Source: Algoriphagus litoralis
Lineage (GTDB): Bacteria; Bacteroidota; Bacteroidia; Cytophagales; Cyclobacteriaceae
DNA: 64,000 nt
Assembly (NCBI RefSeq): GCF_003259255.1
Contig: NZ_QGOL01000013.1
Span: 124,001 to 188,000, forward strand
Direction: 5' to 3'
Position 1 is the first letter of the stretch. Each line of letters opens with the position of its first letter. Below, one piece after another: positions 38,130-47,519 of the stretch. The position numbers and the translations under genes are program-made. The notes beneath the pieces are model-generated. The model was given only the letters and a program-made list of their open reading frames with translations, was not told the origin of the DNA and searched no databases.

Positions 38130-38178
38130 GTAAAATTTTTAACCAAAAAGTTTACTTATTCCAAACCTCTACTATCAA

Positions 38179-41100
38179 ATGATTGCTCAAAAAAGCATTT
38201 GGCAATGGATGACGACAGCCTGTCTGATCTTCGTCCTCAATCTTTCCTTCGCCCAGCAAGTCCGGGTCACAGGGAAAGTAAGTGATGTGAACAATGAACC
38301 GCTGCCGGGAGCTACTGTCCTGGTCAAAGGGACCACTCGTGGTACAGTTTCAGATGTGGATGGCTCCTATGCCATCGAGGCAGCAAGCAACGAAACGCTT
38401 GTTTTTTCTTTTGTCGGTTTTGAGGCCAAAGAACAATTGGTTGGAAATTCCACCATCATCAATGTGTCACTCTCCGAAGGTGTAGCACTCAGTGAAGTGG
38501 TGGTGACTGCCTTGGGTGTGGAAAGAGAAACCAAAGCGCTCGGGTATTCTGTGCAGGCTGTTGACGGAAGTCGATTTACCGAAGCAAGAGAAACTAACGT
38601 CCTCAACTCACTAAGTGGTCGCGTAGCAGGTGTACAGATCACTAATGGTTCTTCCGGTTTGGGAGGATCGAGCCGGGTGACGATTCGAGGCGAATCTTCC
38701 TTGAATATCAATGCAAACCAGCCGCTATTCGTAGTGGATGGTGTTCCGATATCCAATAACATCGTAGGTTCTTCTGGATCTGGTAACCAAGAAGTCGATT
38801 ATGGCAACGCTGCGGGTGAGATCAATCCAGATGATATTGCTTCCATGACTGTATTGAAAGGTCCGGCTGCTGCAGCACTTTATGGATCCAGAGCAGCAAA
38901 TGGCGCGATCTTGATCACAACCAAAACTGGAAAAGGTAAAAAAGGTCTAGGTATTTCGATCAATTCGAACACAACGTTCGACAATCCGCTTAGACTTCCT
39001 GACTGGCAGGATAAATATGGACAAGGAAACAACGGGCAGTTTGCTTTCGTCAATGGAGCCGGTTCTGGTATTGCTGATGGGGTAGACGAAAGCTGGGGTC
39101 CTGAATTGGATCAAGGCCTCTTGATTCCACAGTTTGACTCTCCGAGAAGCGTACCTGGTTTCAGAGGTGGTGACTTGAATGCTCCTGCGGGAAGCACGAT
39201 CAATGCTACACCATGGGTCTCCGCACCTGATAACATCAATGACTTTTTCCAAACTGGAGTAACCCTTGCCAATAACATTTCACTGGAAGCAGCCAACGAA
39301 AAATCAAATATCCGTCTGAGCTGGACGAATTTGGATCAAAAGGGAATCGTGCCTAACACAGACCTGAAGCGTAATACCATCGCGCTGAATGGTGGAATGA
39401 ACCTGACAGATAAACTTACGGTAAACTCTACCATCAACTACCAGCGATCCAACAGCGGAAACAGACCGAATATTTCCTACGGGACTGAGAATTTGATGTA
39501 TCTCTGGATCTGGTATGGCCGTCAGGTGAATACCAACAGCCTGAGGGATTACTGGATGCCTGGATTGGAAGGTCAGCAGCAGTTTAACTACAACTACAAC
39601 TACCACGACAATCCGTATTTCAATGTGTATGAAAATACCAACGGACAGGGTAAGGACCGTATTTTTGGAAATATCTCAGCGACGTACAAGTTTACTCCTA
39701 AGTTGAGCCTGATGCTCAGGACAGGTCTGGATACCTACAATGAGCTTCGTGACAGAAAGCGTGCATTCAGCACACAGCGTTTCCCAAGAGGTAACTACCG
39801 TGAAGACGATGTCTTCTTCAGCGAGCAAAACTCCGATTTCTTGTTGACTTTCTCTGAGACTACCAAGCCAGTATGGTCATACAGCATCGCCTTAGGTGGT
39901 AATGCCATGCGTCAGGAAAACAGATACGTGCAGACCGTCGCACCTCAGTTGTTGATCCCTGGGATTTACAACTTCACCAACACAGCGGTAAACCTTCAGG
40001 TAAACCAATTTACCTCTGAGAAGCGAATCAACTCCATTTATGGCTTTAGCCAGATTGGTTTCAAAAACGTACTTTTCTTGGATGTCACTGGTCGTAATGA
40101 CTGGTCAAGCACCTTGCCTGCTGACAACAACAGCTACTTCTATCCTTCTGCAACCCTAAGTGCGGTTCTTTCCGATATGATCACTTTGCCTAAGGCAATC
40201 TCATTCATGAAAGTACGTGCAGCTTATGCTGAAGTAGGTAACGATACCGATCCTTATGCGCTTACGAATGTCTACAACACAGCCACTGCTTGGGGTACTA
40301 TTCAGGCAAAAACTGAGTCAAGCCGCCTTTCCAATGCCAACTTGAAGCCTGAGCGTACTGCGTCTTTTGAGGCAGGTTTGGATGTAAGATTCTTAGAAGG
40401 AAGATTGGGATTGGACTTCACGTATTTTGACAATAGAACGAGAAATCAGATCATCCCAATTGAATTGGACATCGCCACAGGGTATGCGTCCAGAATCATC
40501 AACGCAGGTGAGATCCAAAACAAAGGGATCGAAATCGTATTGAGCGGTCGTCCAGTACAGTCTGCATCAGGCTTCACTTGGGATTTCATGGCCAACTTCA
40601 CCCGTACCCGAGGCTATGTCCTGGAATTGACCGAAGGTCTGGACACCTATACACTCACAGGAAGAAACGGTGCAAACATTCAGGCAAGAGTAGGTGAGCG
40701 AATGGGTAATATCTACGGAGCTGGCTTTGCCAGAGTCGATGATCCAGCTTCACCCTATTTCGGACAGATCATCCACAACACTTCCGGCACTCCGATCACA
40801 GATCCTACGCTGAAAAATCAGGGCAATTACAATCCTGACTGGATGCTAGGTTTGCAAAATAACCTGAGCTACAAGGGTTTCAACCTAGGTTTCTTGTTTG
40901 ACTTCAGATATGGAGGAATCGTGGTTTCCCGTACCAAAACAATCGGTTCTACTTCCGGTCAATTGGAAGAGACACTTTTCGGACGTGAAAATGGCTATGA
41001 CCTGACGGTAGAAGGAAATGGAATTATTTCCGAAGGGGTCATCAGAAATTCTGACGGATCTTTCACTCCTAATACCATCAAGATCACTTCCAGAAACTGG

Positions 41101-41394
41101 CACAACAGATATTACGAGCGAAACAATGTGGAAGCTGCTAAGTATGATGCCACATTCCTGAAGCTTAGAGAAGTGACCATCGGGTATACTATTCCTAGAA
41201 GTGTCCTTGGCAAAATGCCAATTCAGGATGTCAAAATCTCCTTGGTCGGCAGAAACTTGGCCCTTTGGACAGAAAATCCACACTTCGACCCAGAGACCCT
41301 TTCTATGGGTGGAGGTACGCTCATTCCAGGAGTAGAGGATATGGCTTTCCCATCCACACGCAGCATAGGATTCAACATCAATGTCAAATTCTAA
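38179..41394 (+). CDS. SusC/RagA family TonB-linked outer membrane protein
   Basis: A 1071-residue TonB-dependent transporter. A signal peptide ends at LSFAQ (residues 1-25). A carboxypeptidase-regulatory-like domain (about 30-110, EPLPGATVLVKGTTRGTVSD) and a plug with the SusC hallmark NSLSGRVAGVQI and DDIASMTVLKGPAAAALYGS follow. The C-terminal 22-strand barrel ends in a strand with terminal Phe (FNINVKF). It forms the import channel capped by the SusD lipoprotein encoded next. The substrate is not fixed by sequence; the phosphatases downstream suggest a phosphorylated organic compound. Confidence 0.95.
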   Translation: MIAQKSIWQWMTTACLIFVLNLSFAQQVRVTGKVSDVNNEPLPGATVLVKGTTRGTVSDVDGSYAIEAASNETLVFSFVGFEAKEQLVGNSTIINVSLSEGVALSEVVVTALGVERETKALGYSVQAVDGSRFTEARETNVLNSLSGRVAGVQITNGSSGLGGSSRVTIRGESSLNINANQPLFVVDGVPISNNIVGSSGSGNQEVDYGNAAGEINPDDIASMTVLKGPAAAALYGSRAANGAILITTKTGKGKKGLGISINSNTTFDNPLRLPDWQDKYGQGNNGQFAFVNGAGSGIADGVDESWGPELDQGLLIPQFDSPRSVPGFRGGDLNAPAGSTINATPWVSAPDNINDFFQTGVTLANNISLEAANEKSNIRLSWTNLDQKGIVPNTDLKRNTIALNGGMNLTDKLTVNSTINYQRSNSGNRPNISYGTENLMYLWIWYGRQVNTNSLRDYWMPGLEGQQQFNYNYNYHDNPYFNVYENTNGQGKDRIFGNISATYKFTPKLSLMLRTGLDTYNELRDRKRAFSTQRFPRGNYREDDVFFSEQNSDFLLTFSETTKPVWSYSIALGGNAMRQENRYVQTVAPQLLIPGIYNFTNTAVNLQVNQFTSEKRINSIYGFSQIGFKNVLFLDVTGRNDWSSTLPADNNSYFYPSATLSAVLSDMITLPKAISFMKVRAAYAEVGNDTDPYALTNVYNTATAWGTIQAKTESSRLSNANLKPERTASFEAGLDVRFLEGRLGLDFTYFDNRTRNQIIPIELDIATGYASRIINAGEIQNKGIEIVLSGRPVQSASGFTWDFMANFTRTRGYVLELTEGLDTYTLTGRNGANIQARVGERMGNIYGAGFARVDDPASPYFGQIIHNTSGTPITDPTLKNQGNYNPDWMLGLQNNLSYKGFNLGFLFDFRYGGIVVSRTKTIGSTSGQLEETLFGRENGYDLTVEGNGIISEGVIRNSDGSFTPNTIKITSRNWHNRYYERNNVEAAKYDATFLKLREVTIGYTIPRSVLGKMPIQDVKISLVGRNLALWTENPHFDPETLSMGGGTLIPGVEDMAFPSTRSIGFNINVKF

Positions 41395-41429
41395 TTGGCT
41401 GATTTTTCATCCATCTAAAAACAGAAATC

Positions 41430-42980
41430 ATGCAATTCAATAAAAGATATTTAACAGCTTTTGCCATGACCCTGGTATTGGGAATGAGCAGTTGTGACAA
41501 AGATTTCGAAGAAATCAACGTCAATCCAAACAGCCCTGAGACCGTTTCCTCAGCGCTACTTTTGCCTAACGTCATTCGCGCTACGACCAATGAAATCGCC
41601 GGACGAGCTTGGGGATATGGCAATGTGGTGATGCAGCAAACTGCCAAAATCCAGTTTACCAACGAAGACCGATACAACTGGGGTCCGCAGGGAAATCCGT
41701 ACAGCACCTTTTACAATGCGCTGCGGGACATCAATAATGTGATCGAACTCTCTGAGGCAGCAGGTCAGCAGAATTACGTAGGTATAGCCAAAGTAATGCG
41801 CGCCAATTTGTTTTCCTTCATGACAGATGCATATGGCGATCTACCATACACTGAAGCTATCAAGGCGAAGAGTGATGTGAACTATCCGGTTTTTGATTCA
41901 CAGGAAACCATTTATGCAGGAATTCTTGCGGAATTGGAAGAAGCAAACAATCTATTGGGTTCCACTTCAGAAGTTGTCGCCGGGGATATCCTTTTCGGAG
42001 GCAATGTCATGAAATGGAAGAAGTTTGCCAATTCGCTTCGATTGAGAATCTTGATGAGATTGTCAGACCGTCAGAATCCATCTGCAGCAATGCAGGCAAT
42101 TCTTAGCAATCCCAGCCAATCTCCGATTTTCGAAGGAAATGAAGATCAGGCTGCACTTCAATACTTGGGCGATGTGCCAAATCAGCATCCACTTTACACT
42201 ACCAGATCTGGTTCTTACGATGAGTACCGCTTAAGCGAGAAAATGGAAGGTGTCCTGAAGGAATTGAATGATGGAAGATTATTTGCCTATGCACAGCCTA
42301 CTACTGCTTCTGGGGCAGGTGTTTTGGGAACAGTGGACGATTATCAGGGTGTGCCAAACGGCTTAGGTGACGAAGAAGCGCTGCAGTATTCACCTTCTGG
42401 TGATCCAGCCAAAGGCGGTTCCAATTACATCTCACGGGTTGGGTTGCTATGGTCTTGCTCTGCCTGTACTTCCCTTGCAAATCCAACAGGATATCAGGCT
42501 ATTTTGATGAGCTACGCTGAATTGCAGTTTATTCTGGCAGAGGCTCGTGAAAGAGGGTTTATCACTACCGGTACTGCTTCGGAGTATTACCGAAAGGGAA
42601 TCGAGTCATCATTTGAGTATTACAATGAAAGATACAGACTGGTCAACTTGCCTCAAATCGCAGATAAATTAATCCTGGATGAATCCTATTTCGCTCAGTC
42701 CGGTGTGGCTTACGAAGGTACAGCGGAGGAGAAATTGGAGAAAATCGGCACGCAGAAATGGCTAGCCCTTTATTTTACAGGCATGGAAGGCTGGTACGAT
42801 TGGAGAAGAACAGGCTATCCTGAGATCGTGCCCGGTCCGGCAGCATTTATTAATACGGTGCCAGTTCGCTACATGTATCCGGGTAGTGCCCAAGCTTTGA
42901 ATGAAGAAAATTATAAAGCAGCAGTAGCGAGACAAGGTGAAGATGCCATTACCACGCGAGTGTGGTGGGATGTGAAGTAA
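41430..42980 (+). CDS. SusD/RagB family nutrient-binding lipoprotein
   Basis: A 516-residue surface lipoprotein with a signal peptide ending MSSCDKDFEEI (Cys22). The SusD-like tetratricopeptide scaffold includes NVNPNSPETVSSALLLPNVI and GDLPYTEAIK, and the family C-terminal segment YFTGMEGWYDWRRTGYPEI. It belongs to the SusD/RagB-like group that pairs with SusC by covering the barrel and binding substrate. The gene is 35 bp after SusC and is followed by a strong terminator, so SusC and SusD may be made in excess over the downstream phosphatases. Confidence 0.95.
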   Translation: MQFNKRYLTAFAMTLVLGMSSCDKDFEEINVNPNSPETVSSALLLPNVIRATTNEIAGRAWGYGNVVMQQTAKIQFTNEDRYNWGPQGNPYSTFYNALRDINNVIELSEAAGQQNYVGIAKVMRANLFSFMTDAYGDLPYTEAIKAKSDVNYPVFDSQETIYAGILAELEEANNLLGSTSEVVAGDILFGGNVMKWKKFANSLRLRILMRLSDRQNPSAAMQAILSNPSQSPIFEGNEDQAALQYLGDVPNQHPLYTTRSGSYDEYRLSEKMEGVLKELNDGRLFAYAQPTTASGAGVLGTVDDYQGVPNGLGDEEALQYSPSGDPAKGGSNYISRVGLLWSCSACTSLANPTGYQAILMSYAELQFILAEARERGFITTGTASEYYRKGIESSFEYYNERYRLVNLPQIADKLILDESYFAQSGVAYEGTAEEKLEKIGTQKWLALYFTGMEGWYDWRRTGYPEIVPGPAAFINTVPVRYMYPGSAQALNEENYKAAVARQGEDAITTRVWWDVK

Positions 42981-43004
42981 ATTGCTGTAAATTAAATCCA
43001 ATAT

Positions 43005-43035
43005 CCGCTGCCTGGTTTCAGGCAGCGGTTTTTTT
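43005..43035 (+). terminator. terminator between SusD and the phosphatase genes
   Basis: CCGCTGCCTG-gttt-CAGGCAGCGG is a perfect 10-bp GC-rich stem with a 4-nt loop followed by at least seven T. Only about 20 bp separate it from the next start codon, leaving no room for a full promoter. The downstream genes therefore probably depend on partial read-through. Confidence 0.9.
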
Positions 43036-43056
43036 AAAACCCATTCCCATACCAAC

Positions 43057-44151
43057 ATGAAGAATTTAAGGTTCCTTTTACTGGCCATCGCCCTTTTGGC
43101 GTTTCAGCCGGCCTTTTCCCAAACCACTGACTACAAAACCGAAAACATCATCCTGATCACTTTCGATGGACTTCGCTGGCAGGAGCTTTTTCAGGGTGCA
43201 GATTCCCTTTTGATAGATGATACCGGGATGATCGAAACTCCGGGTTCCCTGCTGGCAGATTATTGGCACGAGGATCCATTAGTTAGACGAAAAATGCTTT
43301 TCCCTTTCTTTTGGAACACCATCGCCACTCAGGGGCAACTCTACGGCAACCGTGCCTATGGCAATAAGGTAGACAATCAAAACAAAATGTGGTTTTCCTA
43401 CCCGGGCTACAATGAGGTATTAAGCGGATTTGCCGATGACGAACGGATCAACTCCAATTCCAAAATCAACAATCCAAACGTCACGCTACTGGAACACCTG
43501 AATAAGATGCCGGAATACAAAGGCAAAGTAATGGCTTTTGGAAGCTGGGATGTATTCCCCTACATCGTGAATGAGGAGCGAAGCGGCGTACCGGTCAATG
43601 CAGGTTTTGACAAAGCTGAAGGAAATGATCTGACTGATGTGGAGAAAACCGTCAACAGACTCCAATCCGAGATCCGTGGTCCATGGGGAGGGGTGAGATT
43701 GGATCCGTTTACCCAGCATTATGCCTTGGAATCTATCAAAAAGTATAAGCCGAAGGTGCTTTACATCGCCTATGGAGAGACGGACGATTGGGCACACGGA
43801 GGCAAATACGATCAATACATCTGGTCGGCAAAGCAGACGGATGCGTTTATCCGTGAAATCTGGGAAACCGTTCAGGCCGATCCTCAATACAAAGACAAAA
43901 CCACGATGATCATCACTGTAGATCATGGGCGTGGTACGACCAAAACCAGCTGGAAGAGTCATGGAGCATCGGTGCATGATGCAGGAGAAATCTGGATGAT
44001 GGCCATCGGGCCTGATACTCCCGCTTCTGGTGAGATGAAAACGCAAGGGCAATGGCAATCTGCGATGGTCGCAAGAACCATTTTCCAATTATTGGGCTTG
44101 GAATACCCTGATGCAAAAGCTGCTCCTGCGATCAAAGAAATGGTAAAATGA
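43057..44151 (+). CDS. alkaline phosphatase superfamily protein, secreted
   Basis: A 364-residue exported hydrolase with a signal peptide ending in PAFSQ (residues 1-22). The alkaline-phosphatase/phosphodiesterase fold is indicated by an N-terminal metal-binding Asp in LITFDGLRWQE, the pair Asp/His in YGETDDWAHGG and the C-terminal TVDHGRGTT followed by a further His in WKSHGASVHD. It is probably a periplasmic phosphomonoesterase or phosphodiesterase; sulfatase activity is less likely because the formylglycine Cys/Ser motif is absent. It follows the SusD terminator and overlaps the next gene by 4 bp. Confidence 0.8.
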   Translation: MKNLRFLLLAIALLAFQPAFSQTTDYKTENIILITFDGLRWQELFQGADSLLIDDTGMIETPGSLLADYWHEDPLVRRKMLFPFFWNTIATQGQLYGNRAYGNKVDNQNKMWFSYPGYNEVLSGFADDERINSNSKINNPNVTLLEHLNKMPEYKGKVMAFGSWDVFPYIVNEERSGVPVNAGFDKAEGNDLTDVEKTVNRLQSEIRGPWGGVRLDPFTQHYALESIKKYKPKVLYIAYGETDDWAHGGKYDQYIWSAKQTDAFIREIWETVQADPQYKDKTTMIITVDHGRGTTKTSWKSHGASVHDAGEIWMMAIGPDTPASGEMKTQGQWQSAMVARTIFQLLGLEYPDAKAAPAIKEMVK

Positions 44152-45833
44152 ACAAGTCTGTAATCCTACTTTTTGCATTCCTATTTGCTGTCGGATGCGT
44201 GTCTACAGATTCTAAACATGCCTCTCCGACTTTTGGAGAGGCATTTTTTTCGGATGAATCCCAGCTGGTAGGGTACTATAATCCAGCAGTTGCATTGGAG
44301 ACAGTTCCGCTGGATTCGGGTTGGATCTTTTTGGGAAAAGACTCCATTCCCGGCATAGCACCGCAAATCCCGGTATTAGAAAGTGGAGAGGAGATCAAGC
44401 TTCCTCATCGGCTTACGGCTGCCAATCATAATTTTTGGTACAAAGCAAAAGTCACGCTTGAGCCCGGAGTGCTTCTGATTGATGCGGACGACGGTGCCCA
44501 GCTTTGGGTTAATGGGGAGCGAATCCCAAGATCGGAGCGGGGAGAGTTTTTTGAGATTTCAGATTCAGGAGAAAAGGAGCTGCTCATCCGTGCTGTGAAC
44601 AATGCTATGGCTGGTGGGCTTCGCAAAGTGACGTGGATCAGTCAGGAGGAGTTTTTGAATAGGGAGGAAAAGAAACTCGCCATTCAGGATTCGATTTTTC
44701 TCGAGCGAAAGTCAAGAATGCTGAAGGATCAAAACCTTTCGTCCAAATTGGCTGATTTGAGCATAGATGAAAAGAAAATCATGCTGGAGGAATATCCGAT
44801 TTTGCTGACGGAACCAGTACTACTCTTGGGAACTGATGGCAGTTATTTCCTCAGATGGATAAGTGAAAAGGCTGGAATTGCAAAGCTTACTTTTGCCGGA
44901 GGAATAGAAAAAGAAGTCAAGTCGGAAGATGGAGTTTTCACTTTCGAACCAGAAGGAAACGAGTTGGAGTTTAGCCTTCATCAGGAGAATTCGAATTTTG
45001 GGAATTTTGCTTTTGCCGTACCTAAACTTGAAGATGGATTGAAACTCGCCATTTGGGGAGATTCACAGGGTGGATGGAAGACCTTTGCCCAGATTGCCAA
45101 GCAGATTCAAGGTCACCAACCTGACCTGAATATCGGAGCGGGAGATTTGGTGAATAATGGTTCGGAGGAATTTGCCTATCCGCGATTTCTGCAAACCCTC
45201 AGTCTGATGAAAACTCCAACACTGCCAGTACCCGGGAATCACGATTACGACGGATTTTATGAGGACCTGGAGCCGGATTTGATGAAGAAATTCCTATTTC
45301 GTCCGAATGAGCCAACGTATGGAATGCAGCTTTTGGGACCATTGGCGGTGATTACGCTGGATCCCAATGTCAATTTTCCAGTAAGTATTCCGGGTGGGAC
45401 GACTCAGCGTACCTGGTTTGAATCCGCCATCGAATCCGAAGCATGGAAAGCTGCAACTTGGAAAATGATCGTGCTGCATCAGCCCCCTTATTCTCAGGGT
45501 TGGCCGGGTTACCATGGGGAAACCTCAATTCAGGACTTGCTGGAGCCGTATTTTCATCGGGGACTAGTTGATCTGGTGGTGACTGGGCATACGCACGATT
45601 ACGAGCGGTTGACTAGAGACTTTTCGGGGAATCCGGTGACTTTTTTGATCGTGGGCGGAGCAGGTGGAGGCTTGGAGCCAAATGGGAAAATTTCCGAATT
45701 TCCTCAGATGGACAAGCTGATCAAAACCCACCATTTCGGAATTTTGGAGGTGAAAAAGGAGGGTTTGAATTGGGAGGTTTTTGGAGTGGATGGGGAGCTG
45801 TTGGATCGGTATTTAATAGAGAAAGCGAAGTGA
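44148..45833 (+). CDS. metallophosphoesterase lipoprotein (purple acid phosphatase-like)
   Basis: A 561-residue lipoprotein (signal peptide ending VGCVSTD, Cys17). A beta-sandwich region of about 280 residues precedes a calcineurin-like metallophosphoesterase domain with the full metal-ligand set: WGDSQGG, GAGDLVNNG, VPGNHDYDG, VLHQPPYSQG and TGHTHDYERL. Dinuclear metal phosphoesterase activity is therefore expected. The ATG overlaps the stop of the upstream alkaline-phosphatase-like gene, so both are co-translated. Together with SusCD this points to uptake of phosphorylated compounds with phosphate release at the cell surface or periplasm. Confidence 0.88.
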   Translation: MNKSVILLFAFLFAVGCVSTDSKHASPTFGEAFFSDESQLVGYYNPAVALETVPLDSGWIFLGKDSIPGIAPQIPVLESGEEIKLPHRLTAANHNFWYKAKVTLEPGVLLIDADDGAQLWVNGERIPRSERGEFFEISDSGEKELLIRAVNNAMAGGLRKVTWISQEEFLNREEKKLAIQDSIFLERKSRMLKDQNLSSKLADLSIDEKKIMLEEYPILLTEPVLLLGTDGSYFLRWISEKAGIAKLTFAGGIEKEVKSEDGVFTFEPEGNELEFSLHQENSNFGNFAFAVPKLEDGLKLAIWGDSQGGWKTFAQIAKQIQGHQPDLNIGAGDLVNNGSEEFAYPRFLQTLSLMKTPTLPVPGNHDYDGFYEDLEPDLMKKFLFRPNEPTYGMQLLGPLAVITLDPNVNFPVSIPGGTTQRTWFESAIESEAWKAATWKMIVLHQPPYSQGWPGYHGETSIQDLLEPYFHRGLVDLVVTGHTHDYERLTRDFSGNPVTFLIVGGAGGGLEPNGKISEFPQMDKLIKTHHFGILEVKKEGLNWEVFGVDGELLDRYLIEKAK

Positions 45834-45901
45834 GGACTGACTATCTCAGAACTCCACTTAATTCCATTTTGTATAGTGGCTTTTCTTTATGGTTTCCCCA
45901 G

Positions 45902-45957
45902 ACCTGCCTGTCACAGGTAGGTTTCCGCGGATTTTTTGAAATTTTAATTCCGCGGGT
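45902..45957. repeat. intergenic hairpin repeat
   Basis: ACCTGCCTG-tca-CAGGTAGGT forms a 9-bp hairpin with one wobble pair. Directly beyond it, CCGCGG occurs at 45925-45930 and again at 45950-45955 around an AT-rich loop. This is the kind of small repeat that is scattered between genes in Bacteroidota. It may also terminate the phosphatase transcript. Confidence 0.5.
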
Positions 45958-46079
45958 TTGGAGAGGATATAGTTCTTGTGTATAAAAATCCTTTTTTCTG
46001 GACATTAAGGTGAGATGTGAAAGCGCAATGTTTACCCAATCACAACTCACCACTGACCATTTACAAATACACAGGAACC

Positions 46080-46427
46080 TCAATCCTCTTTTCCTTTTTT
46101 GCCCATAAGGAGGAAGTCGCTGACCACGATTTCGGTCATGTAGCGCTTTTCACCATTCTTGTCTGTGTAGGAGCGGTTGGTGATTTTACCTTCGATGCCG
46201 ACTTCGGCGCCCTTGTCGGTGTATTTCGCAAGGATTTCTGCCTGCTTGCCCCAAATAACGAGGTTGTGCCAGGTCGTTTCGGTGACTTTTTCGCCTTGTT
46301 GATTTTTGTAGGATTCGTTGGTCGCAATGGTGACATGGCCTACGACTTTGCCGGACTCGAGGGTTTTCAATTCTACTTTGGCACCCAGGTTACCGATGAG
46401 CTGAACTTTGTTTCTTAGCGTGTTCAT
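46080..46427 (-). CDS. ssb: single-stranded DNA-binding protein without acidic tail
   Basis: A 115-residue OB-fold protein. The start MNTLRNKVQLIGNLGAKVEL is chosen at 46427 because it aligns with the SSB N terminus; an upstream in-frame ATG at 46466 would add 13 unlikely residues. Core motifs TWHNLVIWGKQAEILAKY and EIVVSDFLLM are typical. The protein ends right after the OB fold (MGKKGKED) and lacks the acidic DDDIPF-type tail that recruits repair proteins, so it is probably an accessory SSB, as often carried by mobile DNA. It borders the cassette-like region. Confidence 0.9.
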   Translation of the reverse strand: MNTLRNKVQLIGNLGAKVELKTLESGKVVGHVTIATNESYKNQQGEKVTETTWHNLVIWGKQAEILAKYTDKGAEVGIEGKITNRSYTDKNGEKRYMTEIVVSDFLLMGKKGKED

Positions 46428-46507
46428 GATGTTTAAAATGTTAGATGTGAAAGATTTGATTAACAATTTCCGCTAGAGGATAACTGATGGTCCAAAGTTG
46501 GGAGGAG

Positions 46508-46584
46508 GCGCAAAAACTAGTCGGTAGCTAAACGCTTGTAGTCGATAGTAGTCGTTTGTTGTCGGATAATATGGGTTTATGCGC
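46508..46584. repeat. imperfect inverted repeat at the left border of the cassette-like region
   Basis: GCGCAAAAAC (46508-46517) and GTTTATGCGC (46575-46584) match as inverted repeats at 9 of 10 positions. The loop contains degenerate repeats of TAGTCG. The phrase GTTAGCAGCAAC follows at 46640-46651, just before the next gene, and resembles GTTGGCGGCAGC at the next spacer. Confidence 0.4.
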
Positions 46585-46661
46585 TGGGATGGGCTTTTTT
46601 AAGTGAGAGGGAATTAGTAGTTTGGAGTGAGATAATACATGAGTTAGCAGCAACCTAAAAA

Positions 46662-47345
46662 ATGAAAACATTCACCAAGAAAATATTACCCTATTTGATT
46701 GCCAGTTTGTTGGTAATTGGATTTTGGAAAATGTGGACTTGGACAGACAATTACGCTTGGAATCCAGAAGGAAAAGAATTGCTAATGCTCGACATTGCCC
46801 TGACTTCGATTTTCTTTTACAAGACAATTTTTTGGTTGGTTACGGCAAACTTCTTTGTATTTGGACTTCTCCAACTAAGAAAAAGGAATTTTAAGACAGC
46901 AGGAGCCGTAATAGTATTGACTTTAATTTATCACTTCACAGTTGGACAAGTAATCGACAAAAAATGTGCTTTCCATTACTACTCTGTTTTTCATAACCAA
47001 TCAGTTGCCGAAGGGTACATTGTGAGACCGATTGAAGAAGCAGGTAAAGAAATTGGACCGATATTGACAGAGAAAATTGAAGACAAGCAAATGAAGTACA
47101 GACCATACGCAATTCTCGGACTTCAAAAAATTGATTATCAACCTGCGACTGACCTAATGGGACAAATTCTATTTGACAAAACAGAACAGGAAGTTTATCG
47201 GGCAGACGCTTACGAGACATTAAGGACGTTTGACAATGAAATTTCCAACAAATTGATAAGAGAATTCAAACATCAGGCAAAGGACTCTATAGAAAATAAG
47301 GTTATTGAACTTGGTGAATATTTCTATGAGAACAGGGAAAAATAA
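46662..47345 (+). CDS. hypothetical membrane protein
   Basis: A 227-residue protein I do not recognise. Three N-terminal membrane segments (about 9-25, 43-67 and 76-96) are followed by a soluble C-terminal region of about 125 residues with helical repeats (YRPYAILGLQKI, YRADAYETLRTF) that could be HEAT-like. Codon use is markedly more AT-rich than in the flanking chromosomal genes. It lies between two spacer elements with cassette-like features and is on the same strand as the following small genes, which suggests acquisition by transfer. Confidence 0.6.
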   Translation: MKTFTKKILPYLIASLLVIGFWKMWTWTDNYAWNPEGKELLMLDIALTSIFFYKTIFWLVTANFFVFGLLQLRKRNFKTAGAVIVLTLIYHFTVGQVIDKKCAFHYYSVFHNQSVAEGYIVRPIEEAGKEIGPILTEKIEDKQMKYRPYAILGLQKIDYQPATDLMGQILFDKTEQEVYRADAYETLRTFDNEISNKLIREFKHQAKDSIENKVIELGEYFYENREK

Positions 47346-47356
47346 AAAGGTATGCT

Positions 47357-47491
47357 GTTAACAATGTATATAAAAAATAGGCGAAATAGTGCTGAATTCA
47401 AGGTTTTTAGCTCGCATCAATCTTTGTGCTTAACCGAAAGTCTAGAGCTTCGAAATCGCCTACTTTTCATATACTAACCGTTGGCGGCAGC
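47357..47491 (+). repeat. attC-like imperfect palindrome 1
   Basis: The spacer between two genes is an imperfect palindrome of about 135 bp. GTATATAAAAAATAGGCGA (47366-47384) matches the reverse complement of 47456-47474 at 17 of 19 positions. The outer ends are GTTAAC on the left and GTTGGCGGCAGC on the right. The arrangement resembles an integron attC site, but the ends do not fit the RYYYAAC/GTTRRRY consensus. Confidence 0.5.
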
Positions 47492-47519
47492 TTAAAAAAC
47501 GACACGACAATAGAAAGTA

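Larger units (their letters stand above)
37650..38178. other. long intergenic region upstream of SusC
   Basis: This 529-bp gene-free stretch separates the metal efflux operon from the SusC gene. It becomes very AT-rich after 37830. Visible elements are a 13-bp direct repeat (38041-38053 and 38073-38085) and a -7 box at 38122-38129. No small gene or RNA structure is recognised. Its length suggests extended regulation of the SusCD operon. Confidence 0.6.

Noticed and set aside
43057..44151. Sulfatase assignment for the alkaline-phosphatase-like gene
   Set aside because: The C/S-x-P-x-R formylglycine motif of sulfatases is absent.
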